From Simmondsia chinensis (taxonomy: Eukaryota; Streptophyta; Magnoliopsida; Caryophyllales; Simmondsiaceae), in the NCBI GenBank assembly GCA_018398585.1, contig JAGTTD010000019.1, positions 9,151,702 to 9,215,701 on the forward strand: DNA of 64,000 bases, read 5' to 3'. The position numbers and the translations under genes are program-made. The notes below the pieces were generated by a model. That model saw only the letters and a list, made by a program, of their open reading frames with translations, was not told where the DNA came from and ran no database searches. Of this stretch, positions 1 to 10,703 are shown piece by piece (position 1 is the first letter of the stretch; each line of letters starts with the position of its first letter).

Positions 1-1716
1 AGTGATAGTGCAATTTTGAAGTATAATTGCGCCAGGCCCATCGGGTCGAGTCCGTCCTTGAGCTGTGATAGTGCATTGTTGGTTGTCAATAGGCTTTCGA
101 ATCAAGAGCTTGCAGTTCTGAAAGATGGCTACAGCATCACCAAAGATGAAGTCAATGGTACCAGAGATGGCGCAACTCTTGTAGAACTGGCGAGACCTGA
201 CCGTGTAAAGGGTGTCTTGATAACCATTGAATTGGCAATTGTAGAAGATTGAGTAGTCACCCTGCACTCGAGCTGCCACAGCTTGGTGCTTGTGGGGTCC
301 GGCAGAGTTCTCAAAGCCTATGTCCCTTGCCATGAAACCATCCCCTAGAATATCTACAAAAAAATGAGTGTATAACAATGTTAATGATTTCGCATCAACC
401 TGCACAGACCACATATCTTGGTATGAGACTCACATGTGAAATCAATTGGAAAGCCAACACGTACCAAGAGATTCGCAATTCGCAATTTTTAAAGGGTATT
501 GTTAATGTCAAACAACATTAACGCAATATCAACATAACTCGACTTTACTTCAAATAAATTTATTATTGCTCTAAAATCAATAAAAATGCTCACAAAATAA
601 CTATATTTTTTCAAACTTACCAATAGTAGAGGTCTTGTAAGTGGGATACCCATCACCAAAACTCTTGTTCCCAATAATCCTAGTCTTTGTGGGTCCATCC
701 CCAACAAAAATCACATTACTTTTACTCCTCTCCGCTACCACATTCTCCTCATACACTCCTTCCTTCACATATATCACAAATGCCGCCGTGTTCTTCACCG
801 GCACCGCAGCCACCGCTGCCGTGACGGTCCTATACATCCCACTGCCATCCTTAGCCACCACTGCATCCGCCTTGATCTCATCCTTTGGCACCTGCATTAT
901 CTTCCTTCTTTCATCACTAACCCATTTGGGCACCTCCCCGGCTGGTTGCACCACGGTGGCACCCACTGTCAACAGGTGGCGCGCACTACCTCCGGTGGTG
1001 GGGACACCCATGATATTGGCAGCCGCACCCACCCGAGAAACCAATCTTAAAGCGTTGCTGGTGAGCTCCCTAGATGTCCTCAAAAGGTCCTTCATTTTCT
1101 CTCCTGCATGACCTGTTGTATTCTCAAATGCATCAAAGCATACTTCTTGGTATGTCATAGCGCCACCAATCCAAACTTTGAGATCCTCAGTGAATTGGGT
1201 TAATTTCTCTGAAGATTTTCCAACGTTTTCCATAGATTTAAATGATCTCTCAAGATCATCAGCTGAGTATCTGACAACTTCTCTGCAGATTTGCATGGCC
1301 TGAGTGGTTCGGGGGTCGGTGGCAGTTGCAGCCACCGTGGAGCTCTTTCTTAGGGCCTTGACAATGGCTTTCTTAGTGACCTTGAACACCACCCGGATCA
1401 GTTGATGTGGGTCGGTGGCGTTGGTGGCGGCAGTGGCGGCTGAGAGGGATTTGATGCATGTTTGCTTGTGGGGTGTGATGTCGCAGAGGGATTGGATGGC
1501 TTTCTTCGGTGGGGTTGGGGCTGCCTCCTTGTTATGCTGGTCAAAGTCCGGCTGAGGCATTGGAGGCGGCTCCCGACGGAGACCGAAGTCTGAAGTGGTA
1601 TGGTGGGACGTTTTAAACCCCGCCAGCACCGCCAGCACCATCGCTGCCATCAGTATAAAACCCACCCCCAACGCGGCCGTTGTGCTCCTCTTTTCTGCTG
1701 TGGTTTGCGCCATCAT
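1..1716 (-). CDS. Pectinesterase with N-terminal PMEI (pro) domain, partial at the window edge
   Basis: Demethylesterifies cell-wall homogalacturonan; type I enzymes are made with an inhibitor-like pro-region that is cut off before secretion. Exon 1 is 621-1716 and exon 2 is 353-1, continuing outside the window. The 267-bp intron has GT (620-619) and AG (355-354) borders and the frame is kept across it. The start is the first true ATG of the tandem ATG ATG GCG at 1716. A hydrophobic signal-anchor (about residues 17-36) precedes a PMEI domain with its Cys pair (CDITPHKQTC). Basic processing motifs RHLL and RRKIMQ lie before the catalytic domain. Exon 2 carries GYQDTLY and GTIDFIFGDA, which hold the catalytic Gln and Asp. 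No stop or frameshift is seen. The catalytic Arg and the C-terminus lie beyond base 1. Confidence 0.95.
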
Positions 1717-1747
1717 CAACCAATTTGCCAACGACGTAAAACTGTCA

Positions 1748-1798
1748 AGGTTGAGGGCCTAAGACAAGAGATCTTAGGCATATAAAAACCCTCAACCT
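1748..1798 (-). promoter_or_regulatory. Stem-loop with TATA-like box upstream of the pectinesterase gene
   Basis: Arms aggttgaggg (1748-1757) and ccctcaacct (1789-1798) plus inner arms cctaaga/tcttagg form a near-perfect hairpin. On the minus strand the asymmetric part reads TTTTTATATG (1788-1779), a plausible TATA box about 65 bp upstream of the ATG at 1716. The promoter role is inferred from position only. Confidence 0.4.
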
Positions 1799-2208
1799 CG
1801 CTAGTCGGGGAAAATATTAACTTTTATTATATTTTTGGTAATGAATGATACCGGAAATTTTGGGAATGTTATGAAAAAGAGCAAAGAAAGAAAATCAGTT
1901 GGTAAAACGGCTGATGTTGTTTGGAGAAAAAGTGGGCATTGGCTGTTTGTTTCTAAATTTTGAGCTTGAAAATTGCTACTCATTTGTATAATTAAGATGC
2001 GGATTGAGGGAAATGACAGTTTATGGCAGTAAGAAATGAGGTTAATCTTAACTTTTCAAGGAATATAAATTGACATTTCATTATGTTAAATACAGCAAAC
2101 AGCAGCCCAATTTAGTAAATAAGCTAAAAAGATATGATAATATTATTAGTAGGGTAAAATTGTTATTATAAAATTATAGTTTTTAAAATAATTTTATGAC
2201 TCCGATTT
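1799..2208. other. AT-rich spacer between pectinesterase and Gypsy-1
   Basis: No coding or repeat structure was recognised. Presumably upstream promoter DNA of the pectinesterase gene, cut by the Gypsy-1 insertion. Confidence 0.5.
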
Positions 2209-2213
2209 TTTAT

Positions 2214-2701
2214 TGATGCAGCACATGATAGGAAAAATTGGGTAACAGGATGATTCAACGGCCTTCCCTTTTGAATTTTATTATTACTGAAATAAAATTA
2301 ACAAAAGAAATTCATAAGCTCGTTTCTCACAGGTCGAGAAATCGAGGTTACAAAAAAGAAGAAAATAATTTATTGGAATTCTAATTGGTTGATTCAAAGC
2401 CTAACCCCTCTCCTTCTTTATAGGGAAGATTAAGGATTTTAAACCTACAAAAATTAAGGAAATAAAATCTGAATAAAATCGAAAATTGGACTAGATAAGT
2501 AAAATATCTAAACTTTCCTAATAAAATCTGAATAAAATCTAGAATTAAACTAGATAAGTAATATATCTAAACTTTCCTAAATTCATGGCTAAAAACACGG
2601 CTCCAAGGCTTGGCGTTCACCCGGTCCTTCTACCGCTCTGCTTGGCGTCATGCTAAGCTCATCCTACCGCCAAGCTGGGCCCCACTCAGCTCGCTGCATC
2701 A
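2214..2701 (-). repeat. Gypsy-1 3' LTR
   Basis: 488 bp, same length as the LTR at 7107-7594 and alignable along its whole length. Contains repeated CTTGGCGT words near its outer end and a TATAAAG-type box on the minus strand. Confidence 0.93.
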
Positions 2702-5700
2702 TCCTCCCCGGGTTGGAAGGAATTCGTCCTCGAATCTGACTGGGGATCAACGTTATCGTTTTCGCCAAAATAGGGGCTGAGATGTTTAACGTTGAAAACA
2801 TCGAAAGTTCGCATGCCAGGCGGGAGCTGTAGGCGGTATGCGTTGTCGTTAATTTTCTCAAGAACCACTAGCAGACCTATCTTTCGTGCCGAGAGCTTGT
2901 TATACTCCCAAGTTGGGAATCGTTCTCGTGTTAAGATAGCCCAGACCTTCTCGCCAACTTGAAAGTGAATACCCCACCACCTATTGTCACGGTCATCCTT
3001 GTACTTGGCGTTAACCTTTAATAACCGAGCTCGCGTTTGTTCATGAATGCACTAAAGTGAAGAGATGAAGTCTTTAGCTTTGCCATGAGGACGTGCCAAG
3101 TCTAGAACTAGCGCCAAGTCAATAGGAGCTCGTGGAGTAAACCTGTAGACAACTTGAAATGGCGTGAACCCCGTGCTTCTATTTACTGAACTATTATAGG
3201 CGAATTCAGCTTGGTGAAGCTTCAATGCCCAACTCTTGGGATTCTCTGCAGCCAAATATCGGAGTATGTTCCCCAAGGAACGGTTGGTGACCTCAGCTTG
3301 GCCATCGGTTTGGGGGTGATGGACCGTGCTGAAGGAGAGTGTGGTGTACGCCAACTTCCAAAGGCTCCGCTAGAAGTGATTGACGAACCGAACGTCTCTA
3401 TCAGACACAATGTTGGATGTTAAGCCATGGAGCTTGTAGACGTCTTTGAAGTAAAGACTTGCAACGTGGGTGGCGTCTGCGGCTTTCTTGCATCCAATGA
3501 AATGAGCATTTTCGAAAACAGGTCAACTAACGACAAAAATGGAGTCAATCCCGCCAACTGTTCGCGGCAACCCCAATACGAAGTCCATGCTCACGTCTGC
3601 CCACGGTTGATCGGGTATCAGTAACGGTAAGTAGAGTCCCACATTCGTCATCCCTCCTTTAGAGATCTGACAAGTACGGCATCGCTTGACAAATCTTTCA
3701 ACCTCTTTGCGGATTGTGGGCCAGTAGTAGGTGGCGGTAATGAGCTTTAACGTCTTGTCCCTGCCAACATGCCCAGAGTTATGCTTCTCCTCTATTATCT
3801 TCTGACGCCAAATGGAGCTCGGTACACACAGTTGGTTCCCCTTGAACAAATATCCATCGCGGATCGAGTAATCCAATACTGGGCCAAGTTGTGCGTCACG
3901 CCAAATGCTGCTGAAGGTTGGGCCATCACAGTACATATCCTTGAAATGCTCGAACCCAGTAACTTCAGTCTCGCATTGCGCCAGGATCAAAGTCTTTCTG
4001 CTTAAGGCGTCAGCCACCTTATTTAACGTGCCTGAAGTGTGCTTGATGGAGAAGTGGAAGAGCTGGATGAAACCCACCCACTTTGCATGCCTCTCTGACA
4101 GCTTTTCTTGATTATTGATGAACTTCAGGGCCACGTTGTCTGAGTACAATATAAATTTGCGATTCGCCAAGTAAGACTTCCAATGCCGACATGCCCTGAC
4201 CAAAGCGTGAAACTCCAAGTCATATGTTGAATACCTCAACTTACTCCCATGAAGCTTCTCACTGAAGTAAGCAATCGGTTTTCCTTCTTGACTGAGGACG
4301 GCGCCAATACCAACTTTTGAGTCATCGATGTGCAGCTCAAAGGTCTTCTGAAAGTCTGGTAACGCCAACACTGGAGCTATTGTTGGCTTTTTCTTGATGA
4401 TGGCAAAAGCAGATGCAGCCTCAGGCGTCCACACGAAAGAACCCTTCTTAAGGCAGTCTGTGATAGGCGCCACGATGGAGCTGAAGCCAGGAACGAAGCG
4501 CCTGTAGAATGACGTCAATCCATGGAAGCTTCGGGCTTCGCCAATGTTTTTTGGTGGTGGCCAGCCACGGATAGCTGCGATTTTACCTTCATTAGCCGAA
4601 ATACCGTCCTTGGAAACAATGAAGCCAAGGAAGGTCACCTTCTCCCTCATAAATTTACACTTTTTCAATGTCACAAATAAACTCTAACTCCTCAAAGTAA
4701 GAAGAACCTCTCTCAAATGATTGACGTGCTCAGTACGGTTACGACTGTAAATTAAAATGTCATCAAAATAGACGATGACAAACTTGCCAATGAATGGACG
4801 TAATACCTTGTTCATGAACCTCATGAAGGTACTAGGCGCGTTGGAGAGACCAAATGGCATAACCAACCACTCATAGAGACCTTCTCTTGTCTTGAAGGTT
4901 GTCTTCCATTCATCCCCGGGAAATATACGTATCTGATGGTAGCCACTTTTGAGGTCCAGCTTGGTGAACACCTTAGCGCTTTGCAATTGGTCCAATAGAT
5001 CATCCAATCTTGGGATGGGAAAAAGGTACCGCACTGTTATTTTGTTGATGGCTCTACTATCCACACACATACGCCAACTCCCATCCTTCTTTGGCATTAG
5101 CAAGGCCGGGACAGCACAAGGACTCAAGCTCTCCCTGATGAAACCTCTAGCAAGCAACTCCTCAACTTGGCGTCTGAGCTCTTCATGCTCAGAAGGACTC
5201 ATGCGGTAATGGGGTTTGTTTGGTAAGGATGCGCCAGGAATCAAATCAATCCTATGCTGAATGTCATGCAAAGGCGGCAACGTGGCGAGTAAATCGTCTG
5301 GGAACACATCATCAAACTCCTTTAATAGAGGCAAGATCTCACTTGGTGGCTTGTCGGGCACACTGTCAGCTTTCTTCTCAATCAGAACGAACACGACCAT
5401 GGTGTCGCCAACTTCTTTAGCAAACATGGCGCGACCTTGCACGTTGGGGTGTTGAGCCACGGTAGCCTTTGGTTGCTCTTCCTTCTTCGGTAAAAGCACT
5501 GTTTTCACTCCTTCATACGTGAAACTGTACGTGTTTTTCTGTCCATCATGCATAGCTCCTCGGTCGTATTTCCAAGGACGCCCTAAGAGTAGGTGACATG
5601 CGTCCATGGTGACTACATCGCACCATACTCTTTCCTTGTATTTTGGTCCCATAGAAAAATTCACGTAACACCGCTTGGCAACCGTCACTTGATTACCCTT

Positions 5701-5985
5701 CTTCAGCCAAGACAAACGGTATGGTTGAGGATGGGCTTCAGTCTTTAGCGTGAACTTGTTAACCGCCTCCTCGGAGATGACGTTCTCACAGCTTCCCGAG
5801 TCTATAACAACACGGCAAACTTTCCCACCAATAGTACACGTTGTTTGGAAAATATTGTTCCTTAACCAGCTGTCTCCGTGTTCATTTCTTGGCATGAGGC
5901 AGACACACCTAACGACTAGACATTGACCCTCATCTAATGGGGTCCTCTCCTTGTTCCGCCAATTCTTCTTGACCATCTTCTCCAA
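2686..5985 (-). pseudogene. Gypsy-1 pol remnant (protease, RT, RNase H, integrase)
   Basis: Nearly all of pol stays in one minus-strand frame, broken by stops. A protease motif (VVIDSGSCENVIS) is followed by RT motifs LDLKSGYHQIRI, MPFGLSNAPSTF and VYFDDILIYS, so the RT active site is intact. RNase H and the integrase zinc region (CRTC) follow, then the core with HHPQTDGQAEVTNR. Breaks seen: TAG at 4684-4686 after the RT, TGA at 3523-3525 caused by closely spaced opposite indels in the integrase, a TAG near 3372 where Trp is usual, and TAG at 3052-3054 where Gln is expected. Three of these fit single transitions. The C-terminus runs into the 3' LTR. Confidence 0.92.
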
Positions 5986-5998
5986 CGGTCTCGTCTTC

Positions 5999-7072
5999 TT
6001 ATTCTGTAGGCTCGTTAATGAGAAGAGCCTTACCTAGTCTGTCTCCCTTTCGGCATTTGAAGGCACGGTGACCTACTTCTCCGCACTTGAAGTAACGTAT
6101 ACGGGACAAACCGCTTGCCTCTTGATTAACCTGCTTCCTAATAACAACGGGAGGGGCTCTGTTCTGGGCGTTCTGATTCTGAGTTGGCTGTACACGGTTC
6201 AGATCCCTACCGCCTACTTGTGTATTTCCGGTCCCGCCAGAAGGGCGGCACCTTTGTTGCCGTTCCACTTTCACGGCTCTCTGAGACGCCTCAGCCACAG
6301 TAAAAATATCAAACATGTTGAGTACGTCTTGGATGGGCTCTCTTAGGCCACTAATAAAGCGATCCGCCAACTTCTCTTCGGACTCTGCCAAGTCGTTTCT
6401 GGCGACTAGGGAGTTGAACTCGGCAGTGTAATCCTCAACATACTTTGAACCTTGGCATAACCCTTGAAGGAGTTGGTACATGATCCGTGCATGATTGTAC
6501 GGTAAGAAGCCGCTGCGGAGGTGCTTCTTCATCTTCTCCCATGTTTCAATCTTGGACTTCCCTTGCCTGAACCCGGTTTGTTTCAGTTGGTGCCACCAGG
6601 CGGCGGCTTTACCCCGAAGGCGAGTAGCAACGAGCGGCGCCTATTTTCTCTCCGGTATCTCCCTAAACTCAAGGACTTCCTCGACGGCTACTAGCCAATC
6701 TAAGAACTCCTCTGGACGTCCTCCTCCATTGCACTCCGGTATTTCGATCCGAAGCTCGGATTCCCACCTCCGATCGTCACGGTCTTCACCACGGCGCTGT
6801 TGGCGCCTAGGCCTTGGGTCCGGTTGGTCTTCATTGAAAAAAGGGTTCACAAAGGGGTCATCCTCGTCTTCACCATTCACGCCAGGCGAAGGGTGGCGTT
6901 GGTGCCTCGCTCCACCCGTAGAGTTGAGGTTAGCACCGATTTGGACTAAGTGTTGCTCGATTCGCCATAATCTCTCTTCCAGCTCCTCAAATCTCCTCTC
7001 GTGCTGCTGGGGGCGATCTCGGTCGGTAACGTCTTCCATGGTGGCATTCCTTTGACATCTTCCAGGGGCCAT
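5999..7072 (-). pseudogene. Gypsy-1 gag remnant
   Basis: Starts at ATG 7072 (MAPGRCQRN), just inside the primer-binding site. An in-frame TAG at 6641-6643 splits it. The frame continues through the usual gag core (KMKKHLRSGFLPYN, EDYTAEFNSLVARNDL) to a zinc knuckle near 6070. That knuckle reads YFKCGEVGHRAFKC: the first Cys of CX2CX4HX4C is Tyr, so metal binding is probably lost. A TAA near 5999 and a frame change near 5950 separate it from pol. Confidence 0.9.
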
Positions 7073-7092
7073 TGTTATAGGAAGCGAACTGT

Positions 7093-7104
7093 GCTCTGAT
7101 ACCA
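7093..7104 (-). other. Gypsy-1 primer-binding site (tRNA-iMet)
   Basis: Minus strand reads TGGTATCAGAGC two bases inside the 5' LTR, the standard complement of the initiator Met tRNA 3' end used by many plant LTR elements. Confidence 0.92.
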
Positions 7105-7106
7105 GA

Positions 7107-7594
7107 TAATGCAACGCATGATAGGAAAAATTGGGCAATGGGAAGGTTCAACGGCCTTCCCTTTTGAATTTTATTATTACTAAAATAAAATTAACAAAAG
7201 AGGTTCATAAGCTCGTTTCTCACGGGTCGAGAAATTGGGGTTACAAAAAGGAAGAAAATAATTTATTGGAATTCTAATTGGATGATTCAAAGCCTAACCC
7301 CTCTCCTCCTTTTATAGGGAAGATTAAGGATTTTAAACCTACTAAAATTAAGAAAATAAAATCTAAATAAAATCGAAAATTGAACTAGATAAGTAAAATA
7401 TCTGAACTTTCCTAATAAAATCTGAATAAAATCTGGAATTAAACTTGATAAGTAAAATATCTAAACTTTCCTAAAATATGGCTAAAAACAAGGCTCCAAG
7501 GCTTGGCGTTCACCCGGTCCTTCTACTGCTCTGCTTGGCGTCACGCTAAGCTCATCCTACTGCCAAGCGGGGCGCCGCTCAGCTCGCTGCATCA
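7107..7594 (-). repeat. Gypsy-1 5' LTR
   Basis: 488 bp. Ends CTGCATCA at 7594; its inner border reads TAATGCAAC instead of TGATGCAGC. A CTATAAA box on the minus strand (about 7311-7317) is a likely LTR promoter element. Confidence 0.93.
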
Positions 7595-7599
7595 TTTAT

Positions 7600-9107
7600 T
7601 CTGATAATAACAATTTTTGACTTGATTTCCAAAATATTGTGCTAATTATACCTTTAATACCGAGGTTTCATAAATTGATTTTTTAATTAGCATACTGCAT
7701 TCAAATTTTTTACTTCACAGGTAAGGCGAAAATAACTTTTTGGTCCGTATTTTGGTGTATGGCATCGTATTTTCAATGTATTGATTCTAGGATCAGCTCA
7801 ATTAGGTCCTGTTTAAATTAAATTCGAGTGAGATAGGGTCATTTGCGGTTTGAATCTTTTCGAATTTTGGGTCTAGCAATTTGGGCATTTTTGACTTTTA
7901 GTTAGACTAGAATAAGTTCAGGTCGAGTCAGAGCAATTTAGATTCTAGTCATTTATGTGAAGTCATTTCAAACTTTGGGTCAAATTTTGGTTGGGTTGGT
8001 TGCACACTTCGGTTTCCTGTCATCTCGGGTTTCGGGACTCATTAAGTTAAATCAGTTTGGATTTCAGATCAGTATAGTTAATATGAAATTACAAATTCAT
8101 ACCCACCCTTAAGAATTATAATGTAGGACTTTCAGTTAAATTTCAATTCCGCGGCATTGTAATTCTACTTCCAACAGTGAACCAGACAACAGATTTGAAA
8201 TTCTTGATCCTTATTTCAATCTCATCCCCAATCTATGCTTGAATTCCATAGGACCTTATTGCATATGGTTGATCCTAACTATATCCTTTCCGTTTCAGAT
8301 CACTTTAAAATTTATCATATTTTACATTTTTATTTTGTTGTCTATTCAGTCTTTATACAACATAAATTACAATATCTGACATAAAATGGTCATTTCTGCT
8401 GTTCAATTTTTGCTTCTCAAAAAACTAATAACTGCAAAAATGATATTGAATAAGCCCTTATTGTGAATCCCAATCTGCCCATTCGAGCCAAAATCGAAGG
8501 GATCCCAAAGGGAAGGGAAATAGGAAACATGATAGCATACTTCGCACTATAAAGCTCCTTGAAGGATAGACCTATGTGGTTGGGAACTCAAAGGGGCCCG
8601 ATGTGTCATTCAGATTCAATCCCCACTGGAAGTATTTTTCCCCTCCCCACCTTACCAATGTAAAACAATGTCGCACTATAAATCCTCGACTTTTAATAGA
8701 AAACGATAGCATCACCTAATAGGAGATTATTTCAACATTGCCTTACACTTGTTTTTGTCATGACCCAAACTATCTTCGACTAGGAAAGAAGTTTCCCTGG
8801 GCTTCACTTGTTTTGAGGTAAAAACTTATCAATCACATTTCTATAGTTTCATCCTATAAATGGATACCAATCTTTAATTATTAGCGAAAAATGTTTTTTT
8901 TTCTGCATAGGCTGGAAGTTAATTTCCTGTCAAGGAGCAGGAATAACATATTTCTTCCCATAACAAAAAAATATTCTTCATTGTAATACCATGTCGTATA
9001 TCTTACTTCAACTTTAACTTAATCAATTGTGAATCTCTTTTAATTATAGATAATACATTTATTTTCCTCCACAAACAAATATTTTAACTGCATAACGTTT
9101 GTCAATG
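7600..9107. other. Unassigned AT-rich intergenic DNA
   Basis: No ORF with recognisable homology. 7790-8080 contains degenerate words of the type gggtcattt/ttgggtca, common in decayed plant intergenic DNA. Two words cgcactataaa recur at 8545 and 8672. Nothing else is supported. Confidence 0.5.
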
Positions 9108-9518
9108 AAAATATTTGAGTTATTTACATTTTACTACCCTGACCTTTTTGATAATTATAAAAAGAACCCGGACGTTTTGAAATTATTAAAAAGGACCCCA
9201 AGGTTTAATTGTATTAATAAAAAGGACCCTCTCTCGGCAAATAAGGGAAAATAACTTCCCTTTCAAAATGGGGGAAATCATGATTCTAAATGGCCCAAAA
9301 CCCTTCAAGGTAATTATCATATAAATCCAGATCGAATCGAAATAAACCAGATGGCCCAAAAACCTTTTAAAATGACGTCAGATGGTCGCAAAGGGTCCTT
9401 TTTATTAATACGATAAAACCTCAGGATCCTTTTTAATAATTCTAAAACATCAGAGTCCTTTTTTATAATTACCAAAAAGATCAAGATAATAAAATATAAA
9501 TAACCCAAAATATTTACA
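9108..9518. mobile_element. Fold-back MITE with about 125-bp inverted ends
   Basis: Left arm 9108-9236 is the inverted copy of 9388-9518. Both arms contain the words ttattaaaaagga and attaataaaaaggaccc in tandem about 36 bp apart, so each arm is itself internally repeated. The middle (9237-9387) has no coding potential. Target duplication not resolved, so the superfamily is left open. Confidence 0.75.
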
Positions 9519-9903
9519 GAATAAAATTTTCCAATAATACTTAAACCGAACAAACCCTTGGTCAATGAGCTTTGCTTTAATCATATATAGATGTTGCCTA
9601 ACGAGTTCAACAACAATAGACCAGTGCCTCCTTACTCGAAGAGTTCTCTTGCTAATTGCTTTCGACTTTGTTTTCCGCTTCTGTATTTTTGTAGTGCGTT
9701 TTGGGCTTATTTATAAACTATCAAAAAAATACATCTAACATGAATTCCGCCCTCAAACATACATTATTACAAAGAAAGAAAATGGAAATCTAAATATTCT
9801 AATACTATTCTTTCTTACTAAATGCTTTTATTCCAAATAAATTCACATTCATGTGGGGTGACAACTTTCAGAATCAGGCTAGGGGTTGAAATAGTGATAA
9901 CTA

Positions 9904-10142
9904 CAAATAACAGCAGCAAACCCAGTGCCTCCAGGGCTCCTGCATAAGCGGGGTACGGGAGGGGTGGATGTACGTAGCCTGCCGAAAGGCTGTTTCCGAG
10001 GACTCCTAACCTTATAGGGTTAGCAACACGAGAGCTTCTCAGGAGGTCACCCATCCTGGTACTACTCTCGCCCAAGCACGCATAACTTCAGAGTTCTAAT
10101 AGAATATGGTTGCATTAATATAAAGTGTTAAATTACCTTTTC
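9904..10142 (-). mobile_element. 5S-headed SINE, copy 1
   Basis: Read on the minus strand. The head (about 10114-10023) is 5S-rRNA-like and includes the internal promoter words GCGTGCTTGGGCGAGAGTAG and GGATGGGTGACCTCCT. Unlike the other copies it also keeps the 5S 3' end (CTCGTGTTGC). The body and tail (10022-9904) match the 3' end of the RTE LINEs in this window. Probable 18-bp target duplication with two mismatches: 9886-9903 and 10143-10160. The outermost 25 bp at the head side recur at 10217-10244, so the exact 5' border is uncertain. Confidence 0.8.
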
Positions 10143-10160
10143 TTGAAATAGCAATAACTA

Positions 10161-10703
10161 TCACACCCCAACTCGATCTAGCTCGCATTCAAACCTTGTC
10201 ACTATCTCCATAATATAAAAAGTGTTAAATTACCTTTTCTTGAAAGAGTTTCTAAAACTTCTCTTTGGGCAAGAATCTTGTGCATTTGTTAAAGACAAAT
10301 GTACCATGTATTTTTTATATTTTACCATATTAAGTAACTATATATATGTATGAGGATGACTTTTATGAGAAGATGAGAGTGTGAGGGTGGATTCTAGGTC
10401 ATCATTTGGTCGCTCACATCGTTCCCCTTCCACCTGATATCACCCCCTTCCCCCTCTTCAACTAAATGTGTGGTTCTGGATTCACCCTCTTATTCTCACC
10501 CTCTCGAGTATTATGTGTACATATATGTATGTGTATATATATATATATATATATAATTTAAAAGTTAATATGGACAAATGCATAGCACATTTGTTAAATG
10601 CATCAGGTCCTTGTCCCTTCTCTTTACATTAGGCAAAAGAAAAGTTTCAGAATTATTTTCCTCCTAGTATATGGAAATACGGAGTGCATCTTCTTCAGAA
10701 AAC
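10161..10703. other. Downstream flank of the IBR3-like gene
   Basis: Contains a 28-bp direct repeat (agtgttaaattaccttttct) of 10123-10149 at 10217-10244 and a TA-rich microsatellite at about 10520-10555. No gene seen; the 3' UTR of the minus-strand dehydrogenase must lie in its right part. Confidence 0.5.

Larger units (their letters stand above)
2209..7599 (-). mobile_element. Gypsy-1: complete but defective Ty3/gypsy LTR retrotransposon, possibly CRM-like
   Basis: The element occupies 2214-7594, flanked by the 5-bp target duplication TTTAT (2209-2213 and 7595-7599). Both LTRs are 488 bp and end in TGATGCAG/CTGCATCA; the inner border of the 5' LTR has drifted. Reading minus strand, the order is 5' LTR (7107-7594), tRNA-iMet primer site, gag, protease, RT, RNase H, integrase, a GGGGAGGA polypurine tract (2705-2712) and 3' LTR (2214-2701). 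By eye the LTRs differ by a few percent, mostly transitions, so the insertion is not recent. The pol frame ends inside the 3' LTR (stop near 2686), a layout known from centromeric CRM chromoviruses; that clade assignment is inference. Several stops and frameshifts make it non-autonomous. Confidence 0.93.

Noticed and set aside
641..1111. Plus-strand ORF of 156 codons
   Set aside because: Antisense shadow of pectinesterase exon 1.
1714..1731. Upstream pectinesterase start at 1731
   Set aside because: That codon is TTG; the first ATG is at 1716.
6495..7055. Plus-strand ORF of 186 codons, serine-rich
   Set aside because: Antisense of the Gypsy-1 gag region; no homology of its own.
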